Positions 8,506 to 17,502 are shown, counted from the first letter of the stretch. The stretch is 64,000 nt of DNA from JAICJR01 sp963848495 (GCA_963848495.1 CAWKDV010000002.1:1612001-1676000); one strand, 5' to 3'. Numbers and translations are program-made. The notes: generated by a model not told the origin, from the sequence alone.

Positions 8506-8643
8506 CACGGCGTCGAACACCTGCCGCTTGAGCTCTCGCGGCGCCCGCTCCAGAGCCCGCGCGAGATCCGGGAGGCGCGCGAGAAGCTCTTCGGCTACCG
8601 CGTCCGCTTGCGCACTGAGTTGTACCTCGCGACCCTCAGGGTG
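8501..8643 (-). pseudogene. C-terminal fragment of a large serine recombinase (relic)
   Basis: Minus strand, in a different frame from the previous relic: EGREVQLSAQADAVAEELLA, then RLPDLARALERAPRELKRQ and VFDA. The LSAQAD...LLxRLPxLxxAL...LKRQxFDAF pattern is the coiled-coil and tail region of large serine recombinases found on phages and integrative elements. A TGA interrupts the frame just upstream and the sequence switches to the membrane-protein relic at about 8500. The catalytic N-terminal domain is gone. Confidence 0.55.
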
Positions 8644-8669
8644 ATCTCACGAGTACGGCTGTGGGCTGG

Positions 8670-10217
8670 TTAGCCGCGGTAGGTGTTGATGAGGTCGCGG
8701 ATGGTGGTGGTGAAGGCGCCCTTCGGGGTGCCGTCGATTTTGACGGCGCCGAAGTTGGCTTCGCGGCCGCCGGGGTTGTTGGCCATGTCGCGTTGTTCGA
8801 AGACGAACAGCGCCGCCAGCCGGGGGCCGTAGGTGTCGTGCATGTCGGCGATCGCTGCGCGTAGGTTGTCGGCGGCCTGCTGGTACGTGAGGCAGGTGGG
8901 CCAGTTGTAGTTGGAGTCGAGGCAGGTGCCGTTGTTGGTGGAGATGCCGTACTCGGTGATGAAGAACGGCAGCGTGCTGTCGCCGTGCTTGGCGGTGTCG
9001 CGCACCGCCTGGCTGAGGATCGGCCCGTAGCGGCTCTTGGGGCCGTAGGGGTGGATCGTCCAGCCGGCGATCAGGCGGTTGAGGTCCGGCACGGCGCTGA
9101 ACATGCCGTCGAGCCACTGGGAAGTGCCGCTGCCGCCGTTGTCGCCCTGCACCAGCAGGCCGACGCCCGGGTTGGCGGCGTGGATGGCGTTGACGGCGTC
9201 CCTGGCGCGCTGCGCGTAGCTCTGCGCCCGTGAGACGTAGCTTGAGCCGGAGCTTGTGCCGCCGAACTGGTAGCCCTCGTTGGTCTCGTTGCCGAACTCG
9301 ATGTAGCGCACCGCCAGGTAACCGTCGGAGCGGCCCTTCCAGAACGTGCCGCCTGGCCCGAATACCGCCGCCCAGGCAGCCAGGCTCTGCGCCTCCGAGG
9401 TGCTCGGGATGCGGCCCGGGAACTCGGCGAGCAGCAGCGCCTGCTCGCCCTTGGCGGCCAACCCGACCACCTGGTTCTGCACCGACGAGACCGAAGCGCC
9501 GATCTGGAACGGCACCCGCACCACCTTCGGACGCAACGCCGCCCTATCAGTCAATCCGGCCTCCCAAGCAGCAGCCGGACCCGACACCATCCCCACCGTA
9601 AAACCGGACGCCGGAGCGGGCGGCGCCGGCGCCGGCGCCGCGGGGACCTTGATGAAGCTGACCTCGTCGACCCGCAGGTTGCGGTCGCATCCGCCGCGGA
9701 CGAACCTGTCGTTGACGAACGCGATCGCCACCTTGTGCTCGCGCCGCCTCAGTGAGACCGACAGGCGGTAGTCCGTCCAACTGGTGGTGGAGACGGTCAC
9801 CCGCCCGACCCGATGCCCGTCGACGCTGACCGCCATCACGGGAGCACCCTGGCACTGGTCGCCGCGGGCGCGGATGTCGAGCGTCGTGGCTGCGACGATG
9901 GTCTTCCTGACTCTTGCCGATGTCCTGCGGGTGAACAGCAGCGCACGGCGGCGGCTGGCGGTCGAGTCCCGCGAGATGCGGATGCTCCTGCTCGAGCGCG
10001 ACATGCGCTCAGCCTGGAAGGAGGACACGGCGTGGGTCTTCCGGCGCCAGTGCCCCCGTTTCTTCTTTTTCTTCTTCTTGGTGTGTGAGCTCGCGGCGCC
10101 GAGCTCCTTGCGGGCCGTTTGACCGTTCGAGCTGCCCGTCGGCAGGAGCAGCGCCAGGCCGAGGACGAGAACGAATAGACGCGCAGCGACACGCGCAAGT
10201 GCGGACGGAAGGGGCAC
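8670..10217 (-). CDS. Secreted glycoside hydrolase (clan GH-A-like) with N-terminal carbohydrate-binding domain
   Basis: A 515-aa protein with a GTG start and a signal peptide (residues 1-32, hydrophobic core LFVLVLGLALLLP). A basic linker with seven consecutive lysines follows. Residues ~120-190 resemble a calcium-dependent CBM60/CBM36-type domain (VSVDGHRVG...HKVAIAFVND...CDRNLRVDEVSF). The catalytic part (~210-515) is a TIM-barrel glycosidase. It has EFGNETNEG, where the first Glu after the Asn is the likely acid/base, and FFITEYGIS, where Glu is the likely nucleophile. The usual substrate is a plant or microbial beta-glycan, but specificity cannot be read from sequence. It stands alone. 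Confidence 0.8.
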   Translation of the reverse strand: MPLPSALARVAARLFVLVLGLALLLPTGSSNGQTARKELGAASSHTKKKKKKKRGHWRRKTHAVSSFQAERMSRSSRSIRISRDSTASRRRALLFTRRTSARVRKTIVAATTLDIRARGDQCQGAPVMAVSVDGHRVGRVTVSTTSWTDYRLSVSLRRREHKVAIAFVNDRFVRGGCDRNLRVDEVSFIKVPAAPAPAPPAPASGFTVGMVSGPAAAWEAGLTDRAALRPKVVRVPFQIGASVSSVQNQVVGLAAKGEQALLLAEFPGRIPSTSEAQSLAAWAAVFGPGGTFWKGRSDGYLAVRYIEFGNETNEGYQFGGTSSGSSYVSRAQSYAQRARDAVNAIHAANPGVGLLVQGDNGGSGTSQWLDGMFSAVPDLNRLIAGWTIHPYGPKSRYGPILSQAVRDTAKHGDSTLPFFITEYGISTNNGTCLDSNYNWPTCLTYQQAADNLRAAIADMHDTYGPRLAALFVFEQRDMANNPGGREANFGAVKIDGTPKGAFTTTIRDLINTYRG

Positions 10218-10654
10218 GCGAAGCGGCGCAGGGTAGCGAGATATGGGTGGACGTGCAGTCCCCTCCCTTGGGGCTTCCCGGAGACCCCCTTTCCCAAAAT
10301 CCGCAAATTGCGAAGATGGCGAAGGGCCCCGGCCGCGCCGGCTCAGCGGGGCCCGTGAGCGCGGAGGTCGGGCGGCGACCCGAGGCCCTGCTCCCAGTCG
10401 AGCAGGTCAGAGGGGGTCTCCGATCCGCGCACGTGGAGCCCTTCCCTGATTCGCAATCGCAGCTCCGGCCTCCGGGGCGCGAAGCGGACCACGATTCTCA
10501 GGAGAGGCGGTCTTGCCAAGGCTGCCGAGCTCGTCTCGAGCAGCAGTCGCTCGGCGCGGCAGTAGGAGCCCTACGATGGTCACCAGGCGGGGGCCTCGTA
10601 AGGACGGCGAGGCAACGGCACTACCGCTGTGCATGTCAGCACGTCGGATGCTCG
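10218..10654. other. Intergenic region upstream of the glycoside hydrolase
   Basis: 437 bases with no supported gene; the small ORFs on either strand look like noise. It must hold the promoter of the leftward glycosidase. The only AT-richer spot is around 10295-10315 (CCCAAAATCCGCAAATTGCG), which is a plausible promoter area. I see no convincing terminator or riboswitch. Confidence 0.4.
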
Positions 10655-11107
10655 TCAGCTGGCGGGCGGCGCCGGCGTTAGGCCGTGCCGGCGCATGACC
10701 TCCGCGATCTTAGCTCGGTCCGGCGGACCCCCGGCAGTCGACGCGAGCGCGTCGTGGATCTCACGGAAGTAGTCCGGGGTCATGACACCGGGGGTGGATA
10801 TCGCGAGGAACTTGGCATCTTCGGTCCCGTTGTTGTCGAAGCCATGGACCGCGCCGCGAGGTATACAGATCGCCTCCCCAGGGGGGATCTCGAGCGTCCT
10901 GCCGTCGACCCTCCAGGTCGTTGTGCCTTCCAGCCCGTAGATCGTTTCCTCGAAGGCGTCATGACTGTGCGGCGCTGGCATCTTGCCGGCGGCCGGAACC
11001 AGGCACTCGAACACGCTCGCGCTTCCATTCGAGTCGGCAGCCTCAACCAGAAAGCGCACGCTGAGGGCGCCCACCTGAATCGTCTCCGTCGAACCTGAAG
11101 TCATCAC
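10655..11107 (-). CDS. Cupin-domain protein
   Basis: A 150-aa protein with one cupin barrel. Motif 1 is PHSHDAFEETIYGLEG, supplying His, His and Glu metal ligands. Motif 2 is PPGEAICIPRGAVHGFDN, supplying the last His. The C-terminal helix region (PDYFREIHDALAS) is often seen in cupins annotated as quercetin-dioxygenase-like. It could be a small metal-dependent dioxygenase or isomerase; substrate unknown. It overlaps the upstream SnoaL-like gene by 4 bases (ATGA), so the two form an operon. Confidence 0.85.
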   Translation of the reverse strand: MMTSGSTETIQVGALSVRFLVEAADSNGSASVFECLVPAAGKMPAPHSHDAFEETIYGLEGTTTWRVDGRTLEIPPGEAICIPRGAVHGFDNNGTEDAKFLAISTPGVMTPDYFREIHDALASTAGGPPDRAKIAEVMRRHGLTPAPPAS

Positions 11108-11526
11108 GTCTCCTCATCAATGGTTTCGAGAGCGTCAGCTTTCGTCGCAAAGTTGCGCCAACAGACGCACCTTCCCTCGCGCCAGCGGATCGACTGCCAC
11201 CACGTCTCGACGACGGGCGAGGTGCTGGCAGCGCCGTGTGCCCGACCGCGAATCTGTCCGAGCGTCGTGTCCCCGAGGTCTCGCACTTCCACGATTTCGG
11301 CTGCGTAGTCAGGGAGGACATCGAGCAGGTCGCTCCACCAGCGGCGCACTCCCTCGTGCCCGCGATAGTCGCCCTCCAGCGCTCCGATGCGCGGCACGAT
11401 CTCGACCTCATCGTGCATGAGCGCAAGCATCGCATCGAGGTCACGGCGGTTGAAGACCTCATACATGAGCAGAACTCGATCCACGTTCTCGCGCGACATC
11501 CTCGAGCCCAGTATCGCGTGGGCCAC
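11104..11526 (-). CDS. SnoaL/NTF2-like protein
   Basis: A protein of up to 140 aa with the NTF2-like fold signature MSRENVDRVLLMYEVFNRRD followed by HDEVEIVPRI, GHEGVRRWWSDL and a C-terminal WREGRCVCWRNFATKADAL. The true start may be the ATG at 11499 (MSRENV), which matches the usual N-terminus of the family. Such proteins are small hydrolase/isomerase-like or ligand-binding cones, usually of unknown substrate. It is the first gene of a two-gene operon with the cupin. Confidence 0.8.
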   Translation of the reverse strand: MAHAILGSRMSRENVDRVLLMYEVFNRRDLDAMLALMHDEVEIVPRIGALEGDYRGHEGVRRWWSDLLDVLPDYAAEIVEVRDLGDTTLGQIRGRAHGAASTSPVVETWWQSIRWREGRCVCWRNFATKADALETIDEET

Positions 11527-12065
11527 TGGCTAGCGCTCCCGGGCAAACCCGGAGTCCCGGCTGACACCGCAAGACGCTCCACGGCCGCTGGCCCGGAACG
11601 CGAGCAGGTGCGGCGACCCTGTCGCCTCAGAGCGCCCCGTCCGCTGAAGCGAGGGTCCCGATCACGCCCCGAGCGGATATCCGTGGACGATTTGTGCGTC
11701 GCTTTGAGGGACGAATCGGGCCACCGTTATGCCGCGGTGACCCCCGCGTGGTACCGCTTTAGTACCGGATGCATCGTCCGATGCGTCCAACGAGATCCCG
11801 TGTGGGGACGCTGGGGACGGCGGGGACGCGGCGGGACGCATAGACGCTCCTCGTTCGCCGGTTCAAATCCGGGCGCCCCGATTTAGAGGGAGAGTCGGCA
11901 GGCCACTGCCGCGGTACGCAGGGTCGCTGCAAAATCGCTCGATGCTGCCGTGCGGGATACCTGCGCACCTCGCGCACTTCACCCTGATCGGATGATGCGC
12001 TCGTTCGCGTCAGCCACCAGCCTCGTGGCGACTAGGAGGACCCGACGCTGGACGCATTCCATTCC
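11527..12065. other. Intergenic region with a tRNA-end fragment
   Basis: 539 bases without a supported protein gene. It contains GC-rich simple sequence (GGGGACG units at about 11800-11836) and the tRNA-like 3' fragment listed separately. It also includes the promoter region of the beta-helix gene to the right. Confidence 0.45.
11855..11881 (+). other. Orphan tRNA 3' end (T-arm and acceptor strand), likely an old attachment site
   Basis: The 27 bases contain GCCGGTTCAAATCCGGG, a T-arm with the invariant TTCAAAT loop closed by CCGG/CCGG pairing. They continue into an acceptor-type strand CGCCCCG plus discriminator A. No matching 5' half (CGGGGCG with D-arm and anticodon arm) lies upstream, so this is not a tRNA gene. 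Integrating elements commonly recombine into the 3' end of tRNA genes and leave such a copy at the far junction. Confidence 0.5.
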
Positions 12066-13682
12066 TTGCGGCTCGCGCCTCGGCAGCGGTTTCGCGCAAG
12101 CCGGGGGCGCGGAGCTGTGGTTGCGCTCGTGGGCGCAGCCGCAGGGATCGCCACGGCCGGCCTGGCTCCTGCGGGCGCCGAGGCGCGGGTGCTGCTGGTG
12201 GGTTCGTGGCACGGCCACCACGGATCCTTCGCTTCGATCCAGTCCGCGGTCGATGCCGCGAGGTCGGGCGACTGGATCCTGATCGGCCCGGGGGATTACC
12301 ACGAGCGCGGCGACCGCGACCGGCGCTATCGCTCGCTGGCCGAACAGGGCGCGGGAGTCATGATCACGACGCCGGGAGTCCATCTGCGCGGGATGGATCG
12401 AAACCGGGTCGTCGTCGACGGGACCAAGCCGGGCGCGCCGCAGTGCAGCCGCGCCGCGTCGAATCAGGACTTCGGGCCGCACGTGGGCCGCAAGGCGAAC
12501 GGTCGCAACGGGGTCGAGGTGTTCAAGGCAGCGGGAGTGAGCGTGGAGAACCTCACCGCCTGCAACTTCCTCGAGGGTGAGGGCAGTGCCGGCAACCAGA
12601 TCTGGTTCAACTTCGGAGACGGGAGCGGGAGGAGCATCCCGGGGGCGTTCCGCGGCGCTTATCTGAACGCGACCTCGACGTACTACGCGACGGGCAAACC
12701 GGCCGCCTCGTACGGGATCTTCTCGAGCAATACACGCGGCCCGGGAACGTTCGCGCACACGTACGCCAGCAACATGAACGATTCGAGCTACTACATCGGC
12801 GCCTGCAGTGACTGCAACCAGGTGCTCACCGACGGCCATGCGCAGTACAGCGCGCTCGGCTATTCCGGGACGAACGCCGGGGGCCACCTGATCGTCGAGA
12901 AGTCCGAGTGGGACCACAACCAGTCCGGGATCGTCACCAACAGCCAGAACAACGACGACGCCCCATCACCGCAGCTGGGCTTGTGCCCCGGAAGCACAAG
13001 CCGGTCGTGCACGTTCTTCCGGAACAACTACGTTCACGACAACAACAACCCGAACGTGCCGAGTGCCGGGAGCGCCGCCCTCGGCCCCGTCGGCTCGGGA
13101 ATCATCGTGTCCGGCGGCCGCTTCGACACGGTGACCGGCAATCGAGTGGTCAACAACGGCTCGTGGGGCATCATGCTCGTGCCTTTCCCCGACCTTGACA
13201 CGCCTCCGCCGATCGCACATTGCGAGGGCGGGACCACCCACGGGCCGCTGCCCGGCTGCTACTACGACGACTGGGCCAACACCGTCTCGCACAACACCTT
13301 CACGCACAACGGATTCTTCGGCAACCCGACCAATGGCGACGCCGCGGAGATCAGTGGCCCCAACACGCCGGGCAACTGCTGGTTCGGCAACGTCAACACC
13401 AACGGCACGCCGATCACGAGCGAGCCGCCCGACATCCAGTCGACTCACGGCACCTGCGGCGTACCCAACGAGGGCGCAGGGCCGACGAGCACGTTGGCGC
13501 TCCAGCTGATCTGCGCCAACCAGCTCCTGGGCCCGTGCGCGCCGGCACCCGGAATGGTCTATCCGCGGACCACGCGCATCGTGATGCCGCCGCTTCCGCG
13601 CGGCCTGCGCACGATGCCCGATCCGTGCCGCGGGGTCCCGCACAATGCGTTCTGCGCGCGAAGCCCGCGTTTCACCGGGTAG
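12066..13682 (+). CDS. Secreted right-handed parallel beta-helix protein
   Basis: A 538-aa protein with a TTG start and a signal-peptide-like stretch (VVALVGAAAGIATAGLAPAG). Residues 48-70 (HHGSFASIQSAVDAARSGDW) mark the entry into a pectate-lyase-type beta-helix. Asn-rich turns follow through about residue 450 (HDNNNPNVPS, GNRVVNNGSWGIMLV, SHNTFTHNGFFGNPT). Cysteine pairs in the C-terminal third suggest disulphides outside the cell. Proteins of this fold bind or cleave polysaccharides. No clear lyase catalytic set is visible, so binding is as likely as catalysis. It overlaps the next gene by 38 bases. Confidence 0.75.
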   Translation: MRLAPRQRFRASRGRGAVVALVGAAAGIATAGLAPAGAEARVLLVGSWHGHHGSFASIQSAVDAARSGDWILIGPGDYHERGDRDRRYRSLAEQGAGVMITTPGVHLRGMDRNRVVVDGTKPGAPQCSRAASNQDFGPHVGRKANGRNGVEVFKAAGVSVENLTACNFLEGEGSAGNQIWFNFGDGSGRSIPGAFRGAYLNATSTYYATGKPAASYGIFSSNTRGPGTFAHTYASNMNDSSYYIGACSDCNQVLTDGHAQYSALGYSGTNAGGHLIVEKSEWDHNQSGIVTNSQNNDDAPSPQLGLCPGSTSRSCTFFRNNYVHDNNNPNVPSAGSAALGPVGSGIIVSGGRFDTVTGNRVVNNGSWGIMLVPFPDLDTPPPIAHCEGGTTHGPLPGCYYDDWANTVSHNTFTHNGFFGNPTNGDAAEISGPNTPGNCWFGNVNTNGTPITSEPPDIQSTHGTCGVPNEGAGPTSTLALQLICANQLLGPCAPAPGMVYPRTTRIVMPPLPRGLRTMPDPCRGVPHNAFCARSPRFTG

Positions 13683-14421
13683 TCAGGGCCGCAAGATCGC
13701 CGCGCAACGCCGGCTCGCGCTCGCCGTGGCCGGGGGGCTCGCAGCGGTCGCTCTCGCCCCGCCCGCGGCCGCCCTGGCTCGGGCCGACCAGCGGCTGTCC
13801 GACGAGCTCACGCTGAGCCGCTGGGCCAACGTCGCCCGCATTGCCACCATTCGCGCGCGGCCCGACCCGGCGTCGCGTGGGATCGCTCGCCTACGCTGGC
13901 GCACGGAGGACGGGTTCCCCGAGGTCTACCTGCTCCTGCGCCGCCACTGGGGAGATCGGGGACTCGTGTGGATCCAAGTGCGAATTCCGGCGCGGCCCAA
14001 TGGCCGGGTCGGCTGGGTGCCGGCCGACTCCCTTGGGCCATTTCACAGGTCGCGTTCGCTCCTGCTCGTTGATCGCAGGCGGCTGCGGATCAGCCTCCTC
14101 CGCGGGGGCCGGCCTGTCTGGAGCGCGCCGGCTGGCATCGGCCGTCCGGGCACCCCGACGCCGGCCGGGCACTTCTGGATTCGCGAGCGCTTCGTTGTCA
14201 GCGATCCGCGGTCGCCCTACGCTCCCTACGCCTTCGGTCTTTCCGCCTACTCGAGGCTGACCGACTGGCCCGGCGGCGGCGTCGTGGGGATCCACGGCGA
14301 CTGGCGCCACCCCGAGCTGATTCCCGGGCGACCGTCGCACGGCTGCATTCGCCTGCGACACGACGACGACGCCTGGCTTGGCCATCACGTCACAGTCGGC
14401 ACGCCGGTGCGCATCACGTGA
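13645..14421 (+). CDS. L,D-transpeptidase (YkuD family) with SH3-like domain
   Basis: A 258-aa exported protein with a basic N-terminus and a hydrophobic stretch (LALAVAGGLAAVALAPPAAAL). Residues ~60-135 form an SH3-like module (VWIQVRIPARPNGRVGWVP). The YkuD domain follows, with GRPGTPTPAGHFWIRER, the histidine in GVVGIHGD, and the catalytic SHGCIRLRHDD. It cross-links peptidoglycan stems (3-3 bonds) or attaches proteins to the wall. The long overlap with the beta-helix gene suggests coupled expression of two envelope proteins; an internal start is possible. Confidence 0.85.
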   Translation: MRSAREARVSPGSQGRKIAAQRRLALAVAGGLAAVALAPPAAALARADQRLSDELTLSRWANVARIATIRARPDPASRGIARLRWRTEDGFPEVYLLLRRHWGDRGLVWIQVRIPARPNGRVGWVPADSLGPFHRSRSLLLVDRRRLRISLLRGGRPVWSAPAGIGRPGTPTPAGHFWIRERFVVSDPRSPYAPYAFGLSAYSRLTDWPGGGVVGIHGDWRHPELIPGRPSHGCIRLRHDDDAWLGHHVTVGTPVRIT

Positions 14422-14822
14422 TGAATGCCGTTGCGGCTGAAGCAGAAGCCGAGCTTGCCGGCGATGCCGCTGGGTTGCTGCAGCAGGTCGAAGCGGTGCT
14501 CGTACAACGTCGGGAGTGGCGGGACTACCCGGGAGCTTGGCTGTCTGGTGAATTCCTCCGCCGGCTCGCACTGAGTTTCCCGATGCGGGCGGACTCCGTT
14601 CATCCGATTCGGGCGATGTGCCCGGAGACTGCAAAGGCGATCGTCTTTCCCGTCAAGAGGATGGTCGTAATACCTCGGTTCGTGAAACGGTTAGTTCCCC
14701 TCTATGGCAGCCAGTCTTTACGGGTCACGGTGCCGTGGCGGAGAGGGCGAATTCGGAGAATCAAGTTCGAGTACGCGAAGCCTCACCTGATCCGGCGCTT
14801 GATCGAAGCGGTGAAATGGTAG
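14421..14822 (+). CDS. Short hypothetical protein, uncertain gene
   Basis: A 133-aa ORF whose ATG overlaps the stop of the L,D-transpeptidase. It has an alanine-rich helical start, then a basic second half (FPVKRMVVIPRFVKRLVPLY, RGRIRRIKFEYAKPHLIRRL). No motif was recognised. Base composition is slightly less GC-rich than the neighbours. It contains at 14596-14612 the 17-bp sequence also found at 4450-4466. It may be a degraded gene or a false ORF. Confidence 0.35.
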   Translation: MNAVAAEAEAELAGDAAGLLQQVEAVLVQRREWRDYPGAWLSGEFLRRLALSFPMRADSVHPIRAMCPETAKAIVFPVKRMVVIPRFVKRLVPLYGSQSLRVTVPWRRGRIRRIKFEYAKPHLIRRLIEAVKW

Positions 14823-14846
14823 GGCGGCGGGCTACCGGTCGCTGGC

Positions 14847-15974
14847 CTAGGAGTCATCGGTTGCCTCGGTGACCGCCGCGGAGCCCTTCGAGCGAGTCGC
14901 CCGCCTGCGCAGTGGCGCAAGCGCGACAGTGGTGCGCTCGTAGCCGGTTCGGATCAGCTCCGGCCAGCGGCTGCGATCGATGAACAGGTCATAGAGCCAG
15001 GCCCCGCGGCACAGGCGCGGGTCGGCTGCGTCGATGATCGTCAATGTGTCGCCGAGCTCACGGCGTGCTCGACGGGCGAACTCGACGTGGTACGCCTGCT
15101 GCAGCTCGCGGGTCGCACGCACGATGCCCATCGGCTTGTTGTGCCAGCCCGTGATGTCGTCCGGCGTGAGTTCCTCAGGAAGCATGAAATTGATGCCGAA
15201 AACGTGATCGAAGGGTCCGTGCTCGATCGCCGGCTGGGTCGGCAGTAGCTCGATCAAGCCGCCGTCCACGTAGAGATGTCCGCGCACCTCGACCGACTCG
15301 ATGAAGACGGGCAGCGCGATCGTGATCCGCACGAGCCGGCCAATCGTTACCTCGGGCGTCGTGTGGGTACCGAAGTACTCGACCACCCCTAGGTCGGTGT
15401 TGTAGACGATCGTTGCAAACGGAATCGGGAGCTCACCCGCGGTGAGATCACCGAAGCGCTCATCGAAGAGACGCTCAACCGCCTCCCCCTTCATCGCGCC
15501 GGTGAAGCCGCGCAGCGCCGCGAGTGCGAAGCGTGGGAGGCGCAGCCACTGCGCGTCGAGGTAGCGCTCGGGCTGCCAGGAGAGGACGAAATCGGCCATC
15601 TCCTGCGCCGAGAGCCCTGCCGCCCAGAGCGAGCCGAACATCCCGCCACCCGAGCAGCCCGAGATGAGCTCCGGCTGTAGACCGGCCTCCTCGAACGCTC
15701 GCGCGGCGCCGATCAGGGCGACGGCGGCACCGGCGCCACCGGATGCAACGACGGCGACGCGCTTGCCGGTGAGCGCCCTCGCCGGACGCCGGCGGAACGG
15801 CGCGAAGACGTCGCTGGACAGCTTCTGCGGACGGTCGATCAACGGAAGCGGCAGCAGCGCCCGGCGCGCATGCCGCAGCAATTCCAGATCGAGCGAGTCG
15901 CGCAGCCGCTGCCCGGCGGCGTCGAGCCGCTCTAGGCCCAGCTTGACGTTGTAGATGTCCGGATCCGGGCCCAC
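14847..15974 (-). CDS. Patatin-like phospholipase
   Basis: A 375-aa protein starting with GTG. After ~70 N-terminal residues the patatin core begins (VAVVASGGAGAAVALIGAAR, a glycine-rich oxyanion segment). The nucleophile elbow is GCSGGG and the catalytic Asp lies in YVDGGLIEL, so the Ser-Asp dyad is present. Relatives hydrolyse acyl ester bonds of phospholipids or triacylglycerols in the cytoplasm or at the membrane. The WS/DGAT gene a few kilobases to the right is a plausible opposing partner in neutral-lipid turnover, but the genes are not in one operon. Confidence 0.85.
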   Translation of the reverse strand: MGPDPDIYNVKLGLERLDAAGQRLRDSLDLELLRHARRALLPLPLIDRPQKLSSDVFAPFRRRPARALTGKRVAVVASGGAGAAVALIGAARAFEEAGLQPELISGCSGGGMFGSLWAAGLSAQEMADFVLSWQPERYLDAQWLRLPRFALAALRGFTGAMKGEAVERLFDERFGDLTAGELPIPFATIVYNTDLGVVEYFGTHTTPEVTIGRLVRITIALPVFIESVEVRGHLYVDGGLIELLPTQPAIEHGPFDHVFGINFMLPEELTPDDITGWHNKPMGIVRATRELQQAYHVEFARRARRELGDTLTIIDAADPRLCRGAWLYDLFIDRSRWPELIRTGYERTTVALAPLRRRATRSKGSAAVTEATDDS

Positions 15975-16131
15975 GTCAGGAGCGTCGCACGAAAGCCACC
16001 CTACCGAGTGGCCGGCGCGCCCCAGCAGGGACTCCTCGCTGTCGAGCCCATGCCGTTGCTACTGCTTTCGCGGGGGAGGGAGTGGCGCTGGTGCAGTCAG
16101 CCCGTTTCCTTCGCCGGGTCGAACCGCGGAG

Positions 16132-17379
16132 TCAGAGCGAGCGGTAGAGCGCGTCCCGCAGGGACTTCTCGCGGGGGTCGTCGTTGAGGTGGAAGCCGAG
16201 CCGATTCATGACATACGCGAAGGCCACCTCGCGGTCGGGGTCGGCGAAGGCGAACGAGCCGCCGGCGCCGGGGTGGCCGAAGGCGCGCTGGCTGGAGCCG
16301 AAGCGGAACTCGTTCAGCGGGCGCGCGAAGCCGAGCGAGAACGCGGTGTCGACCTTCAGCACCTCGTCGAACCAACCGCGCGGCGGCGGCGCGGGAAAGC
16401 TGACCAGCTGCTCGACCGTGCCCGGCGTAAGGTCGAGCGGGAAGGGTGAGCCGGAGAAGGCGGAGTAGGCGCGGGCGATGTCCCGCGCAGTCCCCACGGC
16501 GCCGCCCGCCGGGAATTCGAGCCGCCTGAACTCGCTGCGGTCGAGGTCGGCCACGTTGCGCAGCCGCGGGTTGGCGAAGGTTCGGAACGTCACCGAGCGA
16601 CGGTTCAGCATCGAGGCGACCATCCGGGGCGGCAGGTGACGGAGCTGCGGCAGGGCTTTGACGGGCCGGACCCGTTCGATGCGGGCGATGCGCTCGCGCG
16701 GCACGTCCTCCGGCAGGCCGAAGTGGACATCGAGGCCGAGCGGTGCGGCCACCTCCTCCGCGAAGAAGCGCCCCAGCGTGCGGTGCGACGGGTCGACGCG
16801 GCGGATCAGCTCGCCCTCGTACCAGCCGAGACTGACGCCGTGGTAGCCGTGGCGGGTACCGGGCTCCCAGAGCGGGCGCTGGCGGGCGATCACAGCCGCC
16901 AGCCGGTCGAAGTCGGCGAGAACCTGCGGGTCGAGCGGCTCGTCGATCACCGGCAGGCCGGCCTCGTGACCGAGAAGCTGGCGCACCGACACCCTCTCCT
17001 TGCCGGCCTGGCCGAACTCCGGCCAGTAGGTGGTCACCCGCTCGTCGTAGTCGAGCCAGCCGCGCGAGTGTGCGAGCGCGAGCGTCATGGCGGAAAGCCC
17101 CTTGGAGGTCGAATAGACCAGCACCAGCGTGTGCTCCTCCCAGGGAGACCCGTCGCGGGCGTCGCGTACGCCGCCCCAGAGGTCGACCACCTTCTGGCCG
17201 CCGACGTAGGCGGCGCAGGCGGCGCCGAGCTCGCGCCGTTCGGCGAAGTTACGCTCGAACTCGCGCCGGACCTCTTCGAAGCCCGACGCTACGGACCCAC
17301 CGATCGTGTGGATGTCCGGAGCGTAGCCCGCCGCCGCTCCAGACTCGGACGATCTGCGAGCACGCCCTTCGGGCAACAC
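16132..17379 (-). CDS. Class C beta-lactamase-like serine hydrolase/esterase
   Basis: A 415-aa protein with a GTG start; the domain itself begins near residue 32. The nucleophile motif is STSK (S-x-x-K). YHGVSLGWYEGELIRR occupies the place of the Tyr motif, and HPGAGGSFAFADPD the third motif region. The sequence NFAERRELGAACAAYVGGQK, then VVDLWGG, is typical of EstB-type esterases rather than true beta-lactamases. No signal peptide is seen, so a cytoplasmic esterase is most likely. It is monocistronic. Confidence 0.85.
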   Translation of the reverse strand: MLPEGRARRSSESGAAAGYAPDIHTIGGSVASGFEEVRREFERNFAERRELGAACAAYVGGQKVVDLWGGVRDARDGSPWEEHTLVLVYSTSKGLSAMTLALAHSRGWLDYDERVTTYWPEFGQAGKERVSVRQLLGHEAGLPVIDEPLDPQVLADFDRLAAVIARQRPLWEPGTRHGYHGVSLGWYEGELIRRVDPSHRTLGRFFAEEVAAPLGLDVHFGLPEDVPRERIARIERVRPVKALPQLRHLPPRMVASMLNRRSVTFRTFANPRLRNVADLDRSEFRRLEFPAGGAVGTARDIARAYSAFSGSPFPLDLTPGTVEQLVSFPAPPPRGWFDEVLKVDTAFSLGFARPLNEFRFGSSQRAFGHPGAGGSFAFADPDREVAFAYVMNRLGFHLNDDPREKSLRDALYRSL

Positions 17380-17502
17380 TGACGCTCACGATTGCCGATG
17401 GAAGCGGGTGCGGGTCGGCCAGCGAGGTCGGACTCCTCGTGTTCGTCCAAGGCGGCTCTCCCACGGTCGGTGGACGTCCATACCTCGATGCGCTTCCCGT
17501 CG

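Noticed and set aside
10085..10681. Plus-strand ORF upstream of the cupin gene
   Set aside because: The translation is Arg/Gly/Ser-rich with no motif and overlaps the start of the well-supported glycosidase in antisense.
11820..11881. A complete tRNA gene
   Set aside because: Only the T-arm and acceptor 3' strand are present; no D-arm, anticodon arm or pairing 5' acceptor strand lies upstream.
12966..13643. 225-aa minus-strand ORF within the beta-helix gene
   Set aside because: It is antisense to a clear secreted beta-helix protein, with shadow composition.
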